Below, piece after piece: positions 21,671 through 29,272 of a stretch of 32,576 nucleotides of DNA. Where the stretch lies: contig JADGNL010000165.1 in the NCBI GenBank assembly GCA_017883495.1, positions 1 to 32,576 on the forward strand, given 5' to 3'. The notes below the pieces were generated by a model, which had not been told where the DNA came from, searched no databases, and saw nothing but the letters and a program-made list of their open reading frames with translations. Made by a program: the position numbers and the translations under genes. This DNA comes from Methanomicrobiales archaeon (GTDB lineage: Archaea; Halobacteriota; Methanomicrobia; Methanomicrobiales; Methanospirillaceae). Numbering within the stretch: the first letter of the stretch is position 1; every line of letters begins with the position of its first letter.

Positions 21671-22837
21671 TCAGGCCCTCCCGAAGATATGGACCGCGAC
21701 CGAAGCCCCGGTGCCGCCGACGTTCTGGGTCATTCCGATCTCGGCGCCGTCGACCTGCCGCCGCCCCGCGTCGCCGCGGAGCTGCTGGACGATCTCGGCC
21801 ACCTGCTTGATCCCGGTCGCGCCGACAGGGTGGCCGCAGGCCTTGAGCCCGCCCGAGGTGTTGACCGGGATCCGGCCGTTGAGGGCGGTCTCGCCCTCCT
21901 CGGTCAGCCGTCCGGCCTCGCCCTTGGCGCAGAACCCGAGGTCCTCGATCGCGCAGATCTCGGCGATCGTGAAGCAGTCGTGCACCTCGACCAGGTCGAT
22001 CGCGGCGGGCGTGAGCCCGGCCATCTCGTACGCACGGCGCGCGGCCACGACCGTCGCATCGAGGGTCGAGATGTCCCGCCGGTCGTGGAGCGCGATCGTG
22101 TCCGAGGCCTGCGCCGTCGCGAGGACCTTGATCGGCGCGTCCGTGAACTCCCGCGCGCGCTCGAGCGGCGCGAGGATCACGGCCGCCGCCCCGTCCGTGA
22201 TAGGCGAGCAGTCGAAGAGCCGGAGCGGGTCCGCGACGAGCGGGGACCGGAGCACCGTATCGACCGTGATCTCGCTGTGGAACTGCGCGATCGGGTTGCG
22301 CGCTCCGTTGTAATGGTTCTTGACCGCGACCATGGCCAGCTGCTCCCTCGTCAGGGGGTAGCGGTGCATATAGTCGGTCGCGATCATCGCGTAGAGCCCG
22401 GGAAAGGTCGCGCCCACGAACCCCTCCCACTCGCGGTCCGCGGCGGCAGCGAGCGCGTCGACCGAGATCGAGGTCTCGACGTCGGTCATCTTCTCGACCC
22501 CGGCCGCCACCACGATCTCCTCGAGCCCCGAGGCGACCGCGATCACGGCCTGGCGGAAGGCGAGCGAGCCCGAGCAGCAGGCCGACTCGACCCGTGTCGA
22601 GGGAATGTGGCGCGAGGCCATGCCCGCGTAGTCGGCGATCAGGGCACCGACGTGCTCCTGCTCGACAAAGCGCCCGGCCGACATGTTGCCGACGTAGAGC
22701 GCATCGATCCGTTCGCCCGAGAGCTGTGCGTCCTCGAGCGCCAGGGCGCCCGCCTCGAGGAAGAGGTCGCGGAAGGAGGTCTCCCACTTCTCCCCGAAAG
22801 TCGTGCATCCGATTCCGATTACGGCGACGTCTCTCAT
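21671..22837 (-). CDS. acetyl-CoA C-acetyltransferase (archaeal thiolase)
   Basis: 388 residues. It condenses two acetyl-CoA to acetoacetyl-CoA, the first step of the mevalonate route to archaeal isoprenoid lipids. The nucleophilic cysteine lies in VESACCSG (Cys87), the histidine in VEVHDCFT, and the C-terminal active-site block in LKACGHPVGATG. It belongs to the thiolase group that works with DUF35 partners. The ATG overlaps the HMG-CoA synthase stop by one base (TGATG), so translation is coupled to the next enzyme of the pathway. Confidence 0.92.
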   Translation of the reverse strand: MRDVAVIGIGCTTFGEKWETSFRDLFLEAGALALEDAQLSGERIDALYVGNMSAGRFVEQEHVGALIADYAGMASRHIPSTRVESACCSGSLAFRQAVIAVASGLEEIVVAAGVEKMTDVETSISVDALAAAADREWEGFVGATFPGLYAMIATDYMHRYPLTREQLAMVAVKNHYNGARNPIAQFHSEITVDTVLRSPLVADPLRLFDCSPITDGAAAVILAPLERAREFTDAPIKVLATAQASDTIALHDRRDISTLDATVVAARRAYEMAGLTPAAIDLVEVHDCFTIAEICAIEDLGFCAKGEAGRLTEEGETALNGRIPVNTSGGLKACGHPVGATGIKQVAEIVQQLRGDAGRRQVDGAEIGMTQNVGGTGASVAVHIFGRA

Positions 22838-23886
22838 CACTGCATCACGATCTTTCCCTTGTGTCTGGCATAGCGTGCGTAGTCGACATAGATCGGGTTC
22901 GACAGCAGCTGGCGAACCGTCGGAGCCCCGCCCCGCCGGAACGTCTCCGCCTCGATCGCGTCGGTCACCTCGATATCGAACGAGTCCGCGCCGGCCCCCG
23001 AGCCGAAGGAGGTGACGAAGATCCGGTCGCCCGGCTTCGCCATGTCGAGGGTCGCGGCCAGGCCGATCATCGTCGCCCCCGAATAGGTGTTGCCGAGGGT
23101 CGGCACCACGAGCCCGGGCTCGATCTGCTCGGGCGTAAACCCGAGCAGATGCGCGACCCGGCGCGGGAACTTCGCGTTCGGCTGGTGGAAGACGGCGTAG
23201 TCGTAGTCCGTCGCGCTCTTGCCGGTCTGCTCGAACATCAGCCGGGCCGCGCCCTGGACGTGCTTGAAGTACCCGGGGTCGCCCGTGAACCGGCCGCCGT
23301 GGCTCGGGTAGGTCTGACCCTCGCGCCGCCAGAAGTCGGGCGTGTCCGTCGTGAACGAGACCGTCCGGTGGATCTCGGCGATGGGGTCGCGGTTCCCGAT
23401 AAGGAACGCTGCGCCCCCGGCGGCCGCCGTGTACTCGAGCGCGTCCGAGGGCGCGCCCTGCGCGACGTCCGAGCCGATCGCGAGGCCGTACGTGACCATG
23501 CCCGCGCCGACGAGGCCCATGCAGGCCTGGATGCCGGCCGTGCCGGCCTTGCAGGCGAACTCGTAGTCGGCCGCGGTCATGTTCGGGGTCGCCCCGATCG
23601 CCTCGCCGACCGTGCACGCGGTCGGCTTGACCGCGTACGGGTGCGACTCGGACCCGACGTAGACCGCCCCGATCTCGGCGGGGTCGATCTCCCGCCGTGC
23701 GAGCGCGCCGCGGGCGGCCTCGACCGCTATCGTCGCGGTGTCCTCGTCGACATCGGGCAGCGACTTCTCGCGAACGCCGAGCCCTCCGATGATGTCCTGT
23801 GCATTGTCGCCCCAGACCCGGGCGATCTCCTCGAGTCGGATCCGGTACCGGGGGATGTATGCCCCGTAGGTGATGATGCCTGTCAT
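22837..23886 (-). CDS. hydroxymethylglutaryl-CoA synthase
   Basis: 349 residues, the normal archaeal length. It joins acetyl-CoA and acetoacetyl-CoA to HMG-CoA. Catalytic residues are visible: Glu80 in GSESHPYAVKP, Cys112 in EFACKAGTAG, and the histidine in AVFHQPNAKFP. The N-terminus MTGIITYGAYIPRYRI is typical. A ribosome-site-like AGGGGA lies just ahead of the ATG. It is transcribed first of the enzyme trio, after an XRE-type regulator gene 78 bases upstream on the same strand with no clear promoter between them. Confidence 0.95.
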   Translation of the reverse strand: MTGIITYGAYIPRYRIRLEEIARVWGDNAQDIIGGLGVREKSLPDVDEDTATIAVEAARGALARREIDPAEIGAVYVGSESHPYAVKPTACTVGEAIGATPNMTAADYEFACKAGTAGIQACMGLVGAGMVTYGLAIGSDVAQGAPSDALEYTAAAGGAAFLIGNRDPIAEIHRTVSFTTDTPDFWRREGQTYPSHGGRFTGDPGYFKHVQGAARLMFEQTGKSATDYDYAVFHQPNAKFPRRVAHLLGFTPEQIEPGLVVPTLGNTYSGATMIGLAATLDMAKPGDRIFVTSFGSGAGADSFDIEVTDAIEAETFRRGGAPTVRQLLSNPIYVDYARYARHKGKIVMQ

Positions 23887-23964
23887 GCAGTCCCCTGTCT
23901 TCCGGCGGAGCCGGTGCCTGGTGTGTCTGAAATGGTAACTCCTGAAGTCGGTTTCGCCCGGCGC

Positions 23965-24675
23965 TTACCACTCGGTCGAACGCAGGGTCGCGATCAGCGA
24001 GTCGATCGGCGTCTGCGTGGTCAGCAACGTGATCCGATCGCGTTCGGCGAGCCTGGGCACGATTGGGTGGACCTCCTCGGGCGCGATCCCCTGCAGGACC
24101 ACGCACCGCGGTTTGAACGGTGTCACCCGGATCGCGACCATGGGCGATTTCCCGGTCGAGACCCCCGCGAAGATCAGCGCGCGCTCGGTCGACCAGCCGT
24201 AGATCCGGCTGAACTCATCGGACGAGAGCTGCAGGATCGCGTTCAGGCTGTTCACGACCGTGTACCCGAAAAGGGTCTGGTCGAGCGAGCCCGTGATCGG
24301 CTCGGCCTCGACGAGGTCGGCGAACCGACGGAGCGGCACGGGAGCCGCGAACTCGTGGATGTCGTGGATCACCTCGTCGTCGAGCTCGGCAAAGAGCATC
24401 CTGCCGAACCGCTCGATGTGCCGCCCGCCCCGGTCCTCGTCCATGGAGAGGATCGCGTCCACGATCTTCCCGACGACGGCCGTACCGGGGCTCTTGCGCC
24501 GGCCGCTCTCGTAGTCCGAGATGACCGAGGGCGAGACCTCGAGTCGGATGGCAAGGTCGGTCTGCGGAATCTCGAAGCTGAGCCTCCATTTCTTGAGGGC
24601 CCGGCCGGGTGAGTCCGAGAGCGTGATCTCTCCGGCCATCTTCTCGGCCAGTCGGTGCCGCAGCCCGGACTTCAT
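23965..24675 (-). CDS. XRE-type helix-turn-helix regulator with C-terminal sensor-like domain
   Basis: 236 residues. Residues about 22-75 form a Cro/C1-type HTH (ALKKWRLSFEIPQTDLAIRLEVSPSVISDYESGRRKSPG). The remaining 150 residues are a distinct alpha/beta domain ending in the pattern LLTTQTPIDSLIATLRS; no known ligand site is visible. Genes of this kind are found next to HMG-CoA synthase in many archaea, so regulation of isoprenoid synthesis is a sensible inference from position, unproven. The ATG at 24675 is 27 bases after a strong TATA box and should be leaderless. Confidence 0.85.
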   Translation of the reverse strand: MKSGLRHRLAEKMAGEITLSDSPGRALKKWRLSFEIPQTDLAIRLEVSPSVISDYESGRRKSPGTAVVGKIVDAILSMDEDRGGRHIERFGRMLFAELDDEVIHDIHEFAAPVPLRRFADLVEAEPITGSLDQTLFGYTVVNSLNAILQLSSDEFSRIYGWSTERALIFAGVSTGKSPMVAIRVTPFKPRCVVLQGIAPEEVHPIVPRLAERDRITLLTTQTPIDSLIATLRSTEW

Positions 24676-24696
24676 GCGGATCAGGTCTGCACCGGG

Positions 24697-24710
24697 GATT
24701 AAATAATTAA
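24697..24710 (-). promoter_or_regulatory. TATA box of the mevalonate regulator/operon
   Basis: TTAATTATTTAATC on the minus strand is one of the strongest AT boxes in the window. Its core is centred about 27 bases before the ATG at 24675, giving a leaderless mRNA. The site also reads as TTAAATAATTAA-like on the plus strand. Confidence 0.6.
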
Positions 24711-24998
24711 CGAATCGAGCTTCGACAGATCCCGTAGCTGCGGTCTTCCCGATGGAATATGAATGGCCCGGAGGCGCCGTATGCCACCGCCAGTGGCCCC
24801 GACCCTCTTCGACTTCGCCGACGCCGTCGCCCCATCAACCAGGTTTGATTCCCTCTTTCGCGCACCTGCCGTGTCTCAGGCCGATTCGTGCACGTGCTCC
24901 CTGTCGATACGTCGATATCGAGCGAAAACCCTGTCCCTCTGGCACGGCGGACGAGATCGCCGCTGCGAACAGTCCCGCCGCGAACCTCCGTAACAATC
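24711..24998. other. intergenic DNA between XRE regulator and ribK
   Basis: Together with the flanking promoters this is a gap of about 350 bases. No convincing gene is present. It holds a perfect 10-base palindrome TCGATATCGA (24912-24921) preceded by a partial copy GTCGATAC, a possible operator for the downstream riboflavin regulator. A weak repeat ATCAA-6 bases-TTGAT is at 24834-24849. Confidence 0.35.
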
Positions 24999-25006
24999 CA
25001 TAAATA
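24999..25006 (+). promoter_or_regulatory. TATA box of ribK-ribB
   Basis: CATAAATA is identical to the box of the HEAT-repeat gene at 26478-26485. It is centred 27 bases before the GTG at 25030 and overlaps an in-frame ATG at 25006, which argues against that ATG as the start. Confidence 0.55.
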
Positions 25007-25029
25007 TGAAGCATCTCAAATTTGGTACC

Positions 25030-25716
25030 GTGACGATCGAGGCCGGGGACCTGGCGTGCCTGAAGGCGATCGCCCTGCTCGGCGGATGCCGGGGGCCGGT
25101 GTACGTCTCGTCCCAGTCGCTCGCGGGCGAACTCGGCATGAGTCCGCAGACCGCGTCCCGCCGCCTCCAGTCGCTCGAGTCCGCGCTCCTCGTCACCCGC
25201 TCGGTCCGCCCCGCGGGTCAGTACGTCTCGGTCAGCCGGGTCGGCGAGGAGGTTCTCCACCGGGAGTATTCGGACTACTGCCGGCTCTTCGGGGGCTCGT
25301 CCGGCGGGTTCGTGATGACCGGGCACGTCGTGAGCGGCGTGGGCGAAGGGCGCTACTACATGAGCCTGCCTGCGTATCGCGAGCAGTTCGCGGCCGTACT
25401 CGGCGAGGACCCGTACCCCGGAACGCTCAACGTCCGGCTCGACGGCGCGAGCGTGCCCGTGCGAAAGAAGCTCGACACTCTCGACTGGACGACAATCCGC
25501 GGCTTCATCGCGGAGGCGCGGACCTTCGGCGACGCCCGGGCCCTTCCCTGCCGGATCGGCGAGCACCGGTGCGCCATTGTCGTGCCGGGCCGGACCCACT
25601 ACCCCGAGGACATCGTCGAGGTGATCGCCGGGGTGCCCCTCCGCGAGGCCCTCGGTCTGGCCGACAAGGACCGCGTGACGGTCGAGGTGACGGATGAACG
25701 AGATGATGCAGCATGA
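25030..25716 (+). CDS. ribK: CTP-dependent riboflavin kinase with N-terminal winged HTH (RbkR type)
   Basis: 228 residues from the GTG at 25030. An N-terminal winged helix (about 5-75; SSQSLAGELGMSPQTASRRLQSLES is the HTH) is fused to the archaeal riboflavin kinase domain (about 90-225), with GHVVSGVGEGRYYMSL, the PYPGTLNVRL block and RTHYPEDIVEVIA near the end. The kinase makes FMN from riboflavin using CTP. Such fusions are known as RbkR, which also control riboflavin genes, so it may regulate its own operon. The start is set by the TATA box; an ATG at 25006 overlaps that box and would add eight AT-rich codons unlike the rest. It overlaps ribB by 4 bases. Confidence 0.9.
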   Translation: MTIEAGDLACLKAIALLGGCRGPVYVSSQSLAGELGMSPQTASRRLQSLESALLVTRSVRPAGQYVSVSRVGEEVLHREYSDYCRLFGGSSGGFVMTGHVVSGVGEGRYYMSLPAYREQFAAVLGEDPYPGTLNVRLDGASVPVRKKLDTLDWTTIRGFIAEARTFGDARALPCRIGEHRCAIVVPGRTHYPEDIVEVIAGVPLREALGLADKDRVTVEVTDERDDAA

Positions 25717-26414
25717 TTGACGAGGCGCTTGCCGCGCTGCGGGATGGACGGTTCATCCTGCTCTACGACTTCGACAACCGCGAGGGAGAGACCGACTTTG
25801 CCATCCGCGCGGACGCGGTGACGCCCGCACACCTGCGGCAGATGCGCAAGGACGGCGGCGGGCTGATCTGCTGCGCGGTTCCGCACGAGGCGGCCGAACG
25901 GCTGGGCCTGCCGTTCGCCCACGACGTGCTCGAGGCGGCCGGTGTCGGCGTGCGCGACCACGTTATCCCGTACGACCGGAAGAACCGCTCCTCGTTCTCG
26001 CTCTGGGTCAACCACGCCTCGACCTTCACGGGGATCACGGACAACGATCGTACAACCACGATCAACGCGATCGCCGATCAGGTGAAGCGAGCTCTGGCGG
26101 GAGAAGAGACCCGGTTCTTCGACGAGTTCCGGCTGCCGGGCCACGTCCCCATCCTCCGGGGAGCCGACGGTCTCATCGCTCGCCGGTGCGGCCAGACCGA
26201 GCTCTCGCTCGTGCTCGCCCGGATGGCCGGGATCACCCCTGCTATCGTGGTCTGTGAGATGCTCGACGACGAGAGCGGCATGGCCCTCCGGAAGGCGGAC
26301 GCGCGGGCCTACGGCGAGGCGCACGGAATCCCGTTCCTCGAGGGGCGCGAGGTCGCGGACCGCTGGACCGGACCGGCCGCATGCGGCGGCTCGGCCGCTC
26401 CGGCCGCCCGATAA
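25713..26414 (+). CDS. ribB: 3,4-dihydroxy-2-butanone-4-phosphate synthase
   Basis: 233 residues. It converts ribulose 5-phosphate to dihydroxybutanone phosphate and formate for riboflavin synthesis, with Mg2+. Recognisable blocks: the acidic loop DFDNREGETDF (18-28), GGGLICCAVPHEAAERLGLP, STFTGITDNDRTTTI, and FRLPGHVPILRG followed by RRCGQTELSLVLARMAG. The protein is monofunctional, with no GTP cyclohydrolase II part. The C-terminus is Ala/Gly rich. The ATG overlaps the ribK stop (ATGA). The stop codon sits inside a hairpin that is followed by a T6 run. Confidence 0.95.
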   Translation: MIDEALAALRDGRFILLYDFDNREGETDFAIRADAVTPAHLRQMRKDGGGLICCAVPHEAAERLGLPFAHDVLEAAGVGVRDHVIPYDRKNRSSFSLWVNHASTFTGITDNDRTTTINAIADQVKRALAGEETRFFDEFRLPGHVPILRGADGLIARRCGQTELSLVLARMAGITPAIVVCEMLDDESGMALRKADARAYGEAHGIPFLEGREVADRWTGPAACGGSAAPAAR

Positions 26415-26468
26415 TCTTCGAGATTACGACCCTCGTTGGTCCCATGTTGCCCTATACTGTCCTTTTTT
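26412..26468 (+). terminator. hairpin and T-run after ribB
   Basis: A perfect hairpin TAATCT-TCG-AGATTA (26412-26426) begins with the ribB stop codon itself. A T6 run follows at 26463-26468, ten bases before the next TATA box. Confidence 0.5.
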
Positions 26469-26477
26469 GTCATAATG

Positions 26478-26485
26478 CATAAATA
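26478..26485 (+). promoter_or_regulatory. TATA box of the HEAT-repeat gene
   Basis: CATAAATA predicts a start near 26510, leaving an 18-base leader that contains AGGAGGAAC. The predicted start site excludes the in-frame ATG at 26498. Confidence 0.6.
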
Positions 26486-26527
26486 CGAAGGGAGCCGATG
26501 GCGGGCTTGGACCAGGAGGAACGTTCG

Positions 26528-26893
26528 ATGTCGACCAATCAGCCCGCTTCACCAGAGCAGAAATTTCGCACGATCCGCACCGCACACCGCGACAACGCGC
26601 AGATCGACTACCTCGTCGGTCTCCTCTCCGACGACAATCCCGGCAACCGCTGGAAGGCAGCCCAGGCGCTCGGGCGCGTCCAGGATCCCGCTGCCGTCGA
26701 CGCCCTGCTCCAGGCGCTCTATGACGACGACTGGCGCGTTCAGCAGAAGGCGATCTGGGCCCTCGGTGCGATCGGCGACTCCCGGGTCATCGGGCCGCTT
26801 CGTCGGCGCTACGCCGAGGTCGACGAAGGGCTCCGGGAGCTGATCACGGACGCCCAGGAACTGATCCGGAGCCGGATGTACCGGCCCGGGTGA
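26528..26893 (+). CDS. small HEAT/PBS-lyase-repeat protein
   Basis: 121 residues from the ATG at 26528, which has GGAGGA at 7 bases. Two HEAT-type helical repeats are clear at about 27-60 and 61-93 (NPGNRWKAAQALGRVQDPAAVDALLQAL and DDWRVQQKAIWALGAIGDSRVIGPL). Such repeats make small protein-binding solenoids; members of the PBS-lyase group act in phycobilin attachment in cyanobacteria, but in methanogens they are of unknown partner. No signal peptide or membrane span. It is transcribed alone from its own promoter. Confidence 0.88.
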   Translation: MSTNQPASPEQKFRTIRTAHRDNAQIDYLVGLLSDDNPGNRWKAAQALGRVQDPAAVDALLQALYDDDWRVQQKAIWALGAIGDSRVIGPLRRRYAEVDEGLRELITDAQELIRSRMYRPG

Positions 26894-26905
26894 TACATCT
26901 ATTAT

Positions 26906-27514
26906 TCAGAGTGCCGTGGCTGTGTACGCGGCGCCGAGCGCGACCATGGCGATGCCGCACCCACCGAGGAGCAGCCGGTAGGCGCGGTCCGGCAGAAACG
27001 CGGAGCCGCGGGCGACCGCGGCGCCGACCAGCAGGAGCCAGGCGAGGTCGGCCGTTCCGTGCCCGGCGAGAAAGAGGACCGCATCCGCCTGGCTGCTCGC
27101 CAGCGCGCCGGCCAGCAGGGCGCCCCCGAGCGTGGCCCACCAGAGCCAGAAGTAAGGGTTCGCCACCGAGGTGAGCACGCCCGCGAGGAACGGCCCGACA
27201 CGTTCCGGGCCGGCGGACGGCACGAGGCTCGCGCTTCGGGCGCCATGCACGGTGAGAAGCACGAAGCCGACGAGGGCCGTGCCGCCGACGACTGCGATCC
27301 CCGCGCGGTGCGAGAGGACGAGCGGCGCTACCCCGAGCACGAGCGCGACCGCGAGTACGCCCTCGACCAGGAGGTGCCCGGCCGCGACCCGGCCGCCCAC
27401 GAGGGGACCGTGCCTGACGGCCCCCGAGATAGTGGCGAGCAGGGTCGGCCCGGGCGCGAGCGCGCCCGAGAGGCCAACGCCGAACCCGAGCAGAAGCGAC
27501 TCGACGGACTGCAT
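26906..27514 (-). CDS. LysE/RhtB-family amino acid exporter
   Basis: 202 residues and about six membrane spans. The N-terminal signature LLLGFGVGLSGALAPGPTLLATIS (GxxxxxxPGPxxxxxxxxxxxxG type) is followed by the GHLLVEGVLAVALVLG helix, as in LysE-type exporters of amino acids or small metabolites. A central Pro-containing TM with SVANPYFWLWWATLGGALL is the second hallmark. The substrate cannot be inferred. The ATG at 27514 places the first membrane helix near the N-terminus; a GTG at 27541 would add nine residues. It converges on the HEAT gene. Confidence 0.85.
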   Translation of the reverse strand: MQSVESLLLGFGVGLSGALAPGPTLLATISGAVRHGPLVGGRVAAGHLLVEGVLAVALVLGVAPLVLSHRAGIAVVGGTALVGFVLLTVHGARSASLVPSAGPERVGPFLAGVLTSVANPYFWLWWATLGGALLAGALASSQADAVLFLAGHGTADLAWLLLVGAAVARGSAFLPDRAYRLLLGGCGIAMVALGAAYTATAL

Positions 27515-27621
27515 GGGCGTGCTTGATATTGGCCGGGCCACAATGAAAAACTGGCGTCGATGATAGGGCTGGGGATCACGAGAGGGGCCGGGGCGGCGGA
27601 CGCGAACGGGCGCGGGAGCAG

Positions 27622-28881
27622 ATGAGCGGCGCCTCCCTTCCGCCGGTCACGGTCGCGCTCGACCCCGGCGTGGCGGCCTGGTCGCTCCGCCGGCTCCTTC
27701 GGCGTGTGGGTTCCGCGCTCGACACGCCTCCGCTCGACCCGGTCCTGGCGGTCACGCGGCCGTTCGAGCTCGGGGACGGAGGCAGGCTTCGGGCGGTACG
27801 CGCTGCGGTCGAGACCGCGATCCCCGATGCACTCTGGCTCGCGTACGCCCTCGACGGGTTCGCCGCAGGCCCGGGCGGGACCGTCGGGCTCGCTCTCCGA
27901 CCCTCACCCGCCCTCGCGGCGGCCGCCGCCGCGATCGAGTCGGCTCTCTCGGCGGTCGCCGCCCCCGCGGACCTGCCGGACGAACGGTTCCTCGTCCCGG
28001 TTGCCCGCGGGCTGGACCGGCGGGCTCACCGCGCCGCGATGCGAACGCTGGGCCTTGCCCGCCCGCCATGGTATCGACGGCTCCTCGCCCCCCTCGAGGC
28101 TGCCGGCTCCGTCGCTCCGCTCCCGTCGCCGCTGCGTCTGTTCGAGGCGCTCCGCCTCCTCGTCCTCGTCGGCGGCAGCCCTGCGGCCGGGTACGACCTT
28201 CCCGCCAGGCGCTGGCTCAGCCGGATCGAGCTCCGCGATCGGGCCATCCAGGCGACATCCCTGCGCACCTACCGCCGGGCACGGGGAGTCGAGCTCGCGG
28301 CCCCGGGGGGGCATTCCCGCGGCGAGACTTGGCTCCTCGCCGACCTCCACCTCGGCCATCCCGGGATCGCGCTCTACGCAGCCCGGCCCTTCCTCGCGTC
28401 CGACGTCGGCGAGATGAACCGGGTCCTGATCGGGAACTGGCACCGCACCGTCGCGCCGGGGGACCGGGCCCTCGTGCTCGGCGACCTCTGCGCCGGCCCC
28501 GACCCCGGCGCTTACCGGGCGGCAGTCGGAGCGCTCTCTGGCCGGCTCGAACTCGTCCGCGGCAACCACGACCCCGAGCTCGGGCTGGCCCGTTCGGTCA
28601 CGTTCGAGGCCGGCGGTCACCGGTTCCTCGGGGTCCACGACCCGGCCGACGCCCCGCCGGAGTTCGACGGTTGGGTCGTTCACGGCCACCTCCACGACAG
28701 CGACCTCCGCCGGTTCCCGTTCTTCGACCCGGTGGCGCGGCGGGTCAACGTCTCGGTCGAGACGGCCGGATTCAGCCCGGTCCCGCTCTCGCAGGTCTGC
28801 GATCTGATCTCGGCAGAGACCGGGCCGGTGCTCATCAGGGAGGTCGAACCGGCTCTCATCGCCGATGCGCCCTCCTTATAA
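27622..28881 (+). CDS. fusion of degenerate 2H phosphoesterase (LigT-like) and metallophosphoesterase
   Basis: 419 residues. The first about 220 resemble the 2'-5' RNA ligase/cyclic phosphodiesterase (2H) fold, with its strand layout, the ALDGF segment (77-80) and the late YDLPARRWLSR block (191-201). Both HxT catalytic motifs appear lost: the positions read PVLAVTRPF (40-48) and FLVPVARG (123-130). Residues about 235-395 are a full calcineurin-like metallophosphoesterase: ADLHLGH (240-246), GDL (287-289), GNHD (314-317), VHD (338-340), HGHLH (354-358). A role in RNA or nucleotide phosphodiester processing is an inference, with the first domain likely only binding. The ATG has GGGAGCAG just upstream. 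Confidence 0.8.
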   Translation: MSGASLPPVTVALDPGVAAWSLRRLLRRVGSALDTPPLDPVLAVTRPFELGDGGRLRAVRAAVETAIPDALWLAYALDGFAAGPGGTVGLALRPSPALAAAAAAIESALSAVAAPADLPDERFLVPVARGLDRRAHRAAMRTLGLARPPWYRRLLAPLEAAGSVAPLPSPLRLFEALRLLVLVGGSPAAGYDLPARRWLSRIELRDRAIQATSLRTYRRARGVELAAPGGHSRGETWLLADLHLGHPGIALYAARPFLASDVGEMNRVLIGNWHRTVAPGDRALVLGDLCAGPDPGAYRAAVGALSGRLELVRGNHDPELGLARSVTFEAGGHRFLGVHDPADAPPEFDGWVVHGHLHDSDLRRFPFFDPVARRVNVSVETAGFSPVPLSQVCDLISAETGPVLIREVEPALIADAPSL

Positions 28882-28957
28882 GGCTCCAATACATCTCTTC
28901 TTAAAGCCTGGGGTCCCATACTGAGAAGCAGTTTTCCCAAGCTGTTGGAAAAGTATC

Positions 28958-29122
28958 ATGTACAACTCGAATTTTGGCGGTCGTTCGGACCGCCCACGTG
29001 AGATGACCAAGGTCGTCTGTTCAGACTGTGGAAAGGAGTGCGAGGTCCCGTTCAAGCCGACAGAGGGCCGCCCGGTCTACTGCCAGGACTGCCTCCCGAA
29101 GCACCGGCGCCCCCGGTTCTGA
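28958..29122 (+). CDS. CxxC-x17-CxxC zinc-finger mini-protein
   Basis: 54 residues. One zinc knuckle is formed by CSDC and CQDC with exactly 17 residues between (Cys21/24 and Cys42/45 by count from the ATG), plus an extra Cys in GKEC. The N-terminus is Asn/Gly/Arg rich (MYNSNFGGRSDRPRE) and the C-terminus ends KHRRPRF, so nucleic-acid binding is plausible. Small proteins of this CxxC-x17-CxxC type are widespread in methanogens with unknown function. A TTCTTAAAG box at about 28900-28908 could be its TATA, giving a leader of about 25 bases. Confidence 0.8.
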   Translation: MYNSNFGGRSDRPREMTKVVCSDCGKECEVPFKPTEGRPVYCQDCLPKHRRPRF

Positions 29123-29123
29123 T

Positions 29124-29146
29124 CTCCTCCTTTCTTACACCTTTTT
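29124..29146 (+). terminator. pyrimidine/T-rich terminator after the mini-protein
   Basis: Pyrimidine-rich DNA with CCTTTCTT and then T5 lies directly after the stop, typical of archaeal termination. Confidence 0.45.
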
Positions 29147-29209
29147 CGTACCCCTGAAACGGGCATCGCCAACTTCAATCGCAGCTCGCTCCTCCTTTTC
29201 CACGATGTC

Positions 29210-29249
29210 GAGCGTACGCTCCGCGGGACGAACCGACGGGTATTTTACC
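29210..29249 (+). promoter_or_regulatory. promoter of the PEGA-like gene with upstream palindrome
   Basis: GTATTTTACC (29240-29249) is centred 29 bases before the ATG at 29273. About 20 bases ahead is a perfect 12-base palindrome GAGCGTACGCTC (29210-29221), a possible activator site. Confidence 0.4.
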
Positions 29250-29272
29250 ATGGGCTTGATATTCTAATACCG

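Noticed and set aside
24763..24993. Plus-strand open frame of 76 codons with TLFDF near its start, like a PCNA-binding motif
   Set aside because: No ribosome site or TATA at the right distance, strongly Arg-rich shadow-like composition after residue 50, and it runs into the ribK promoter. The motif is probably chance.
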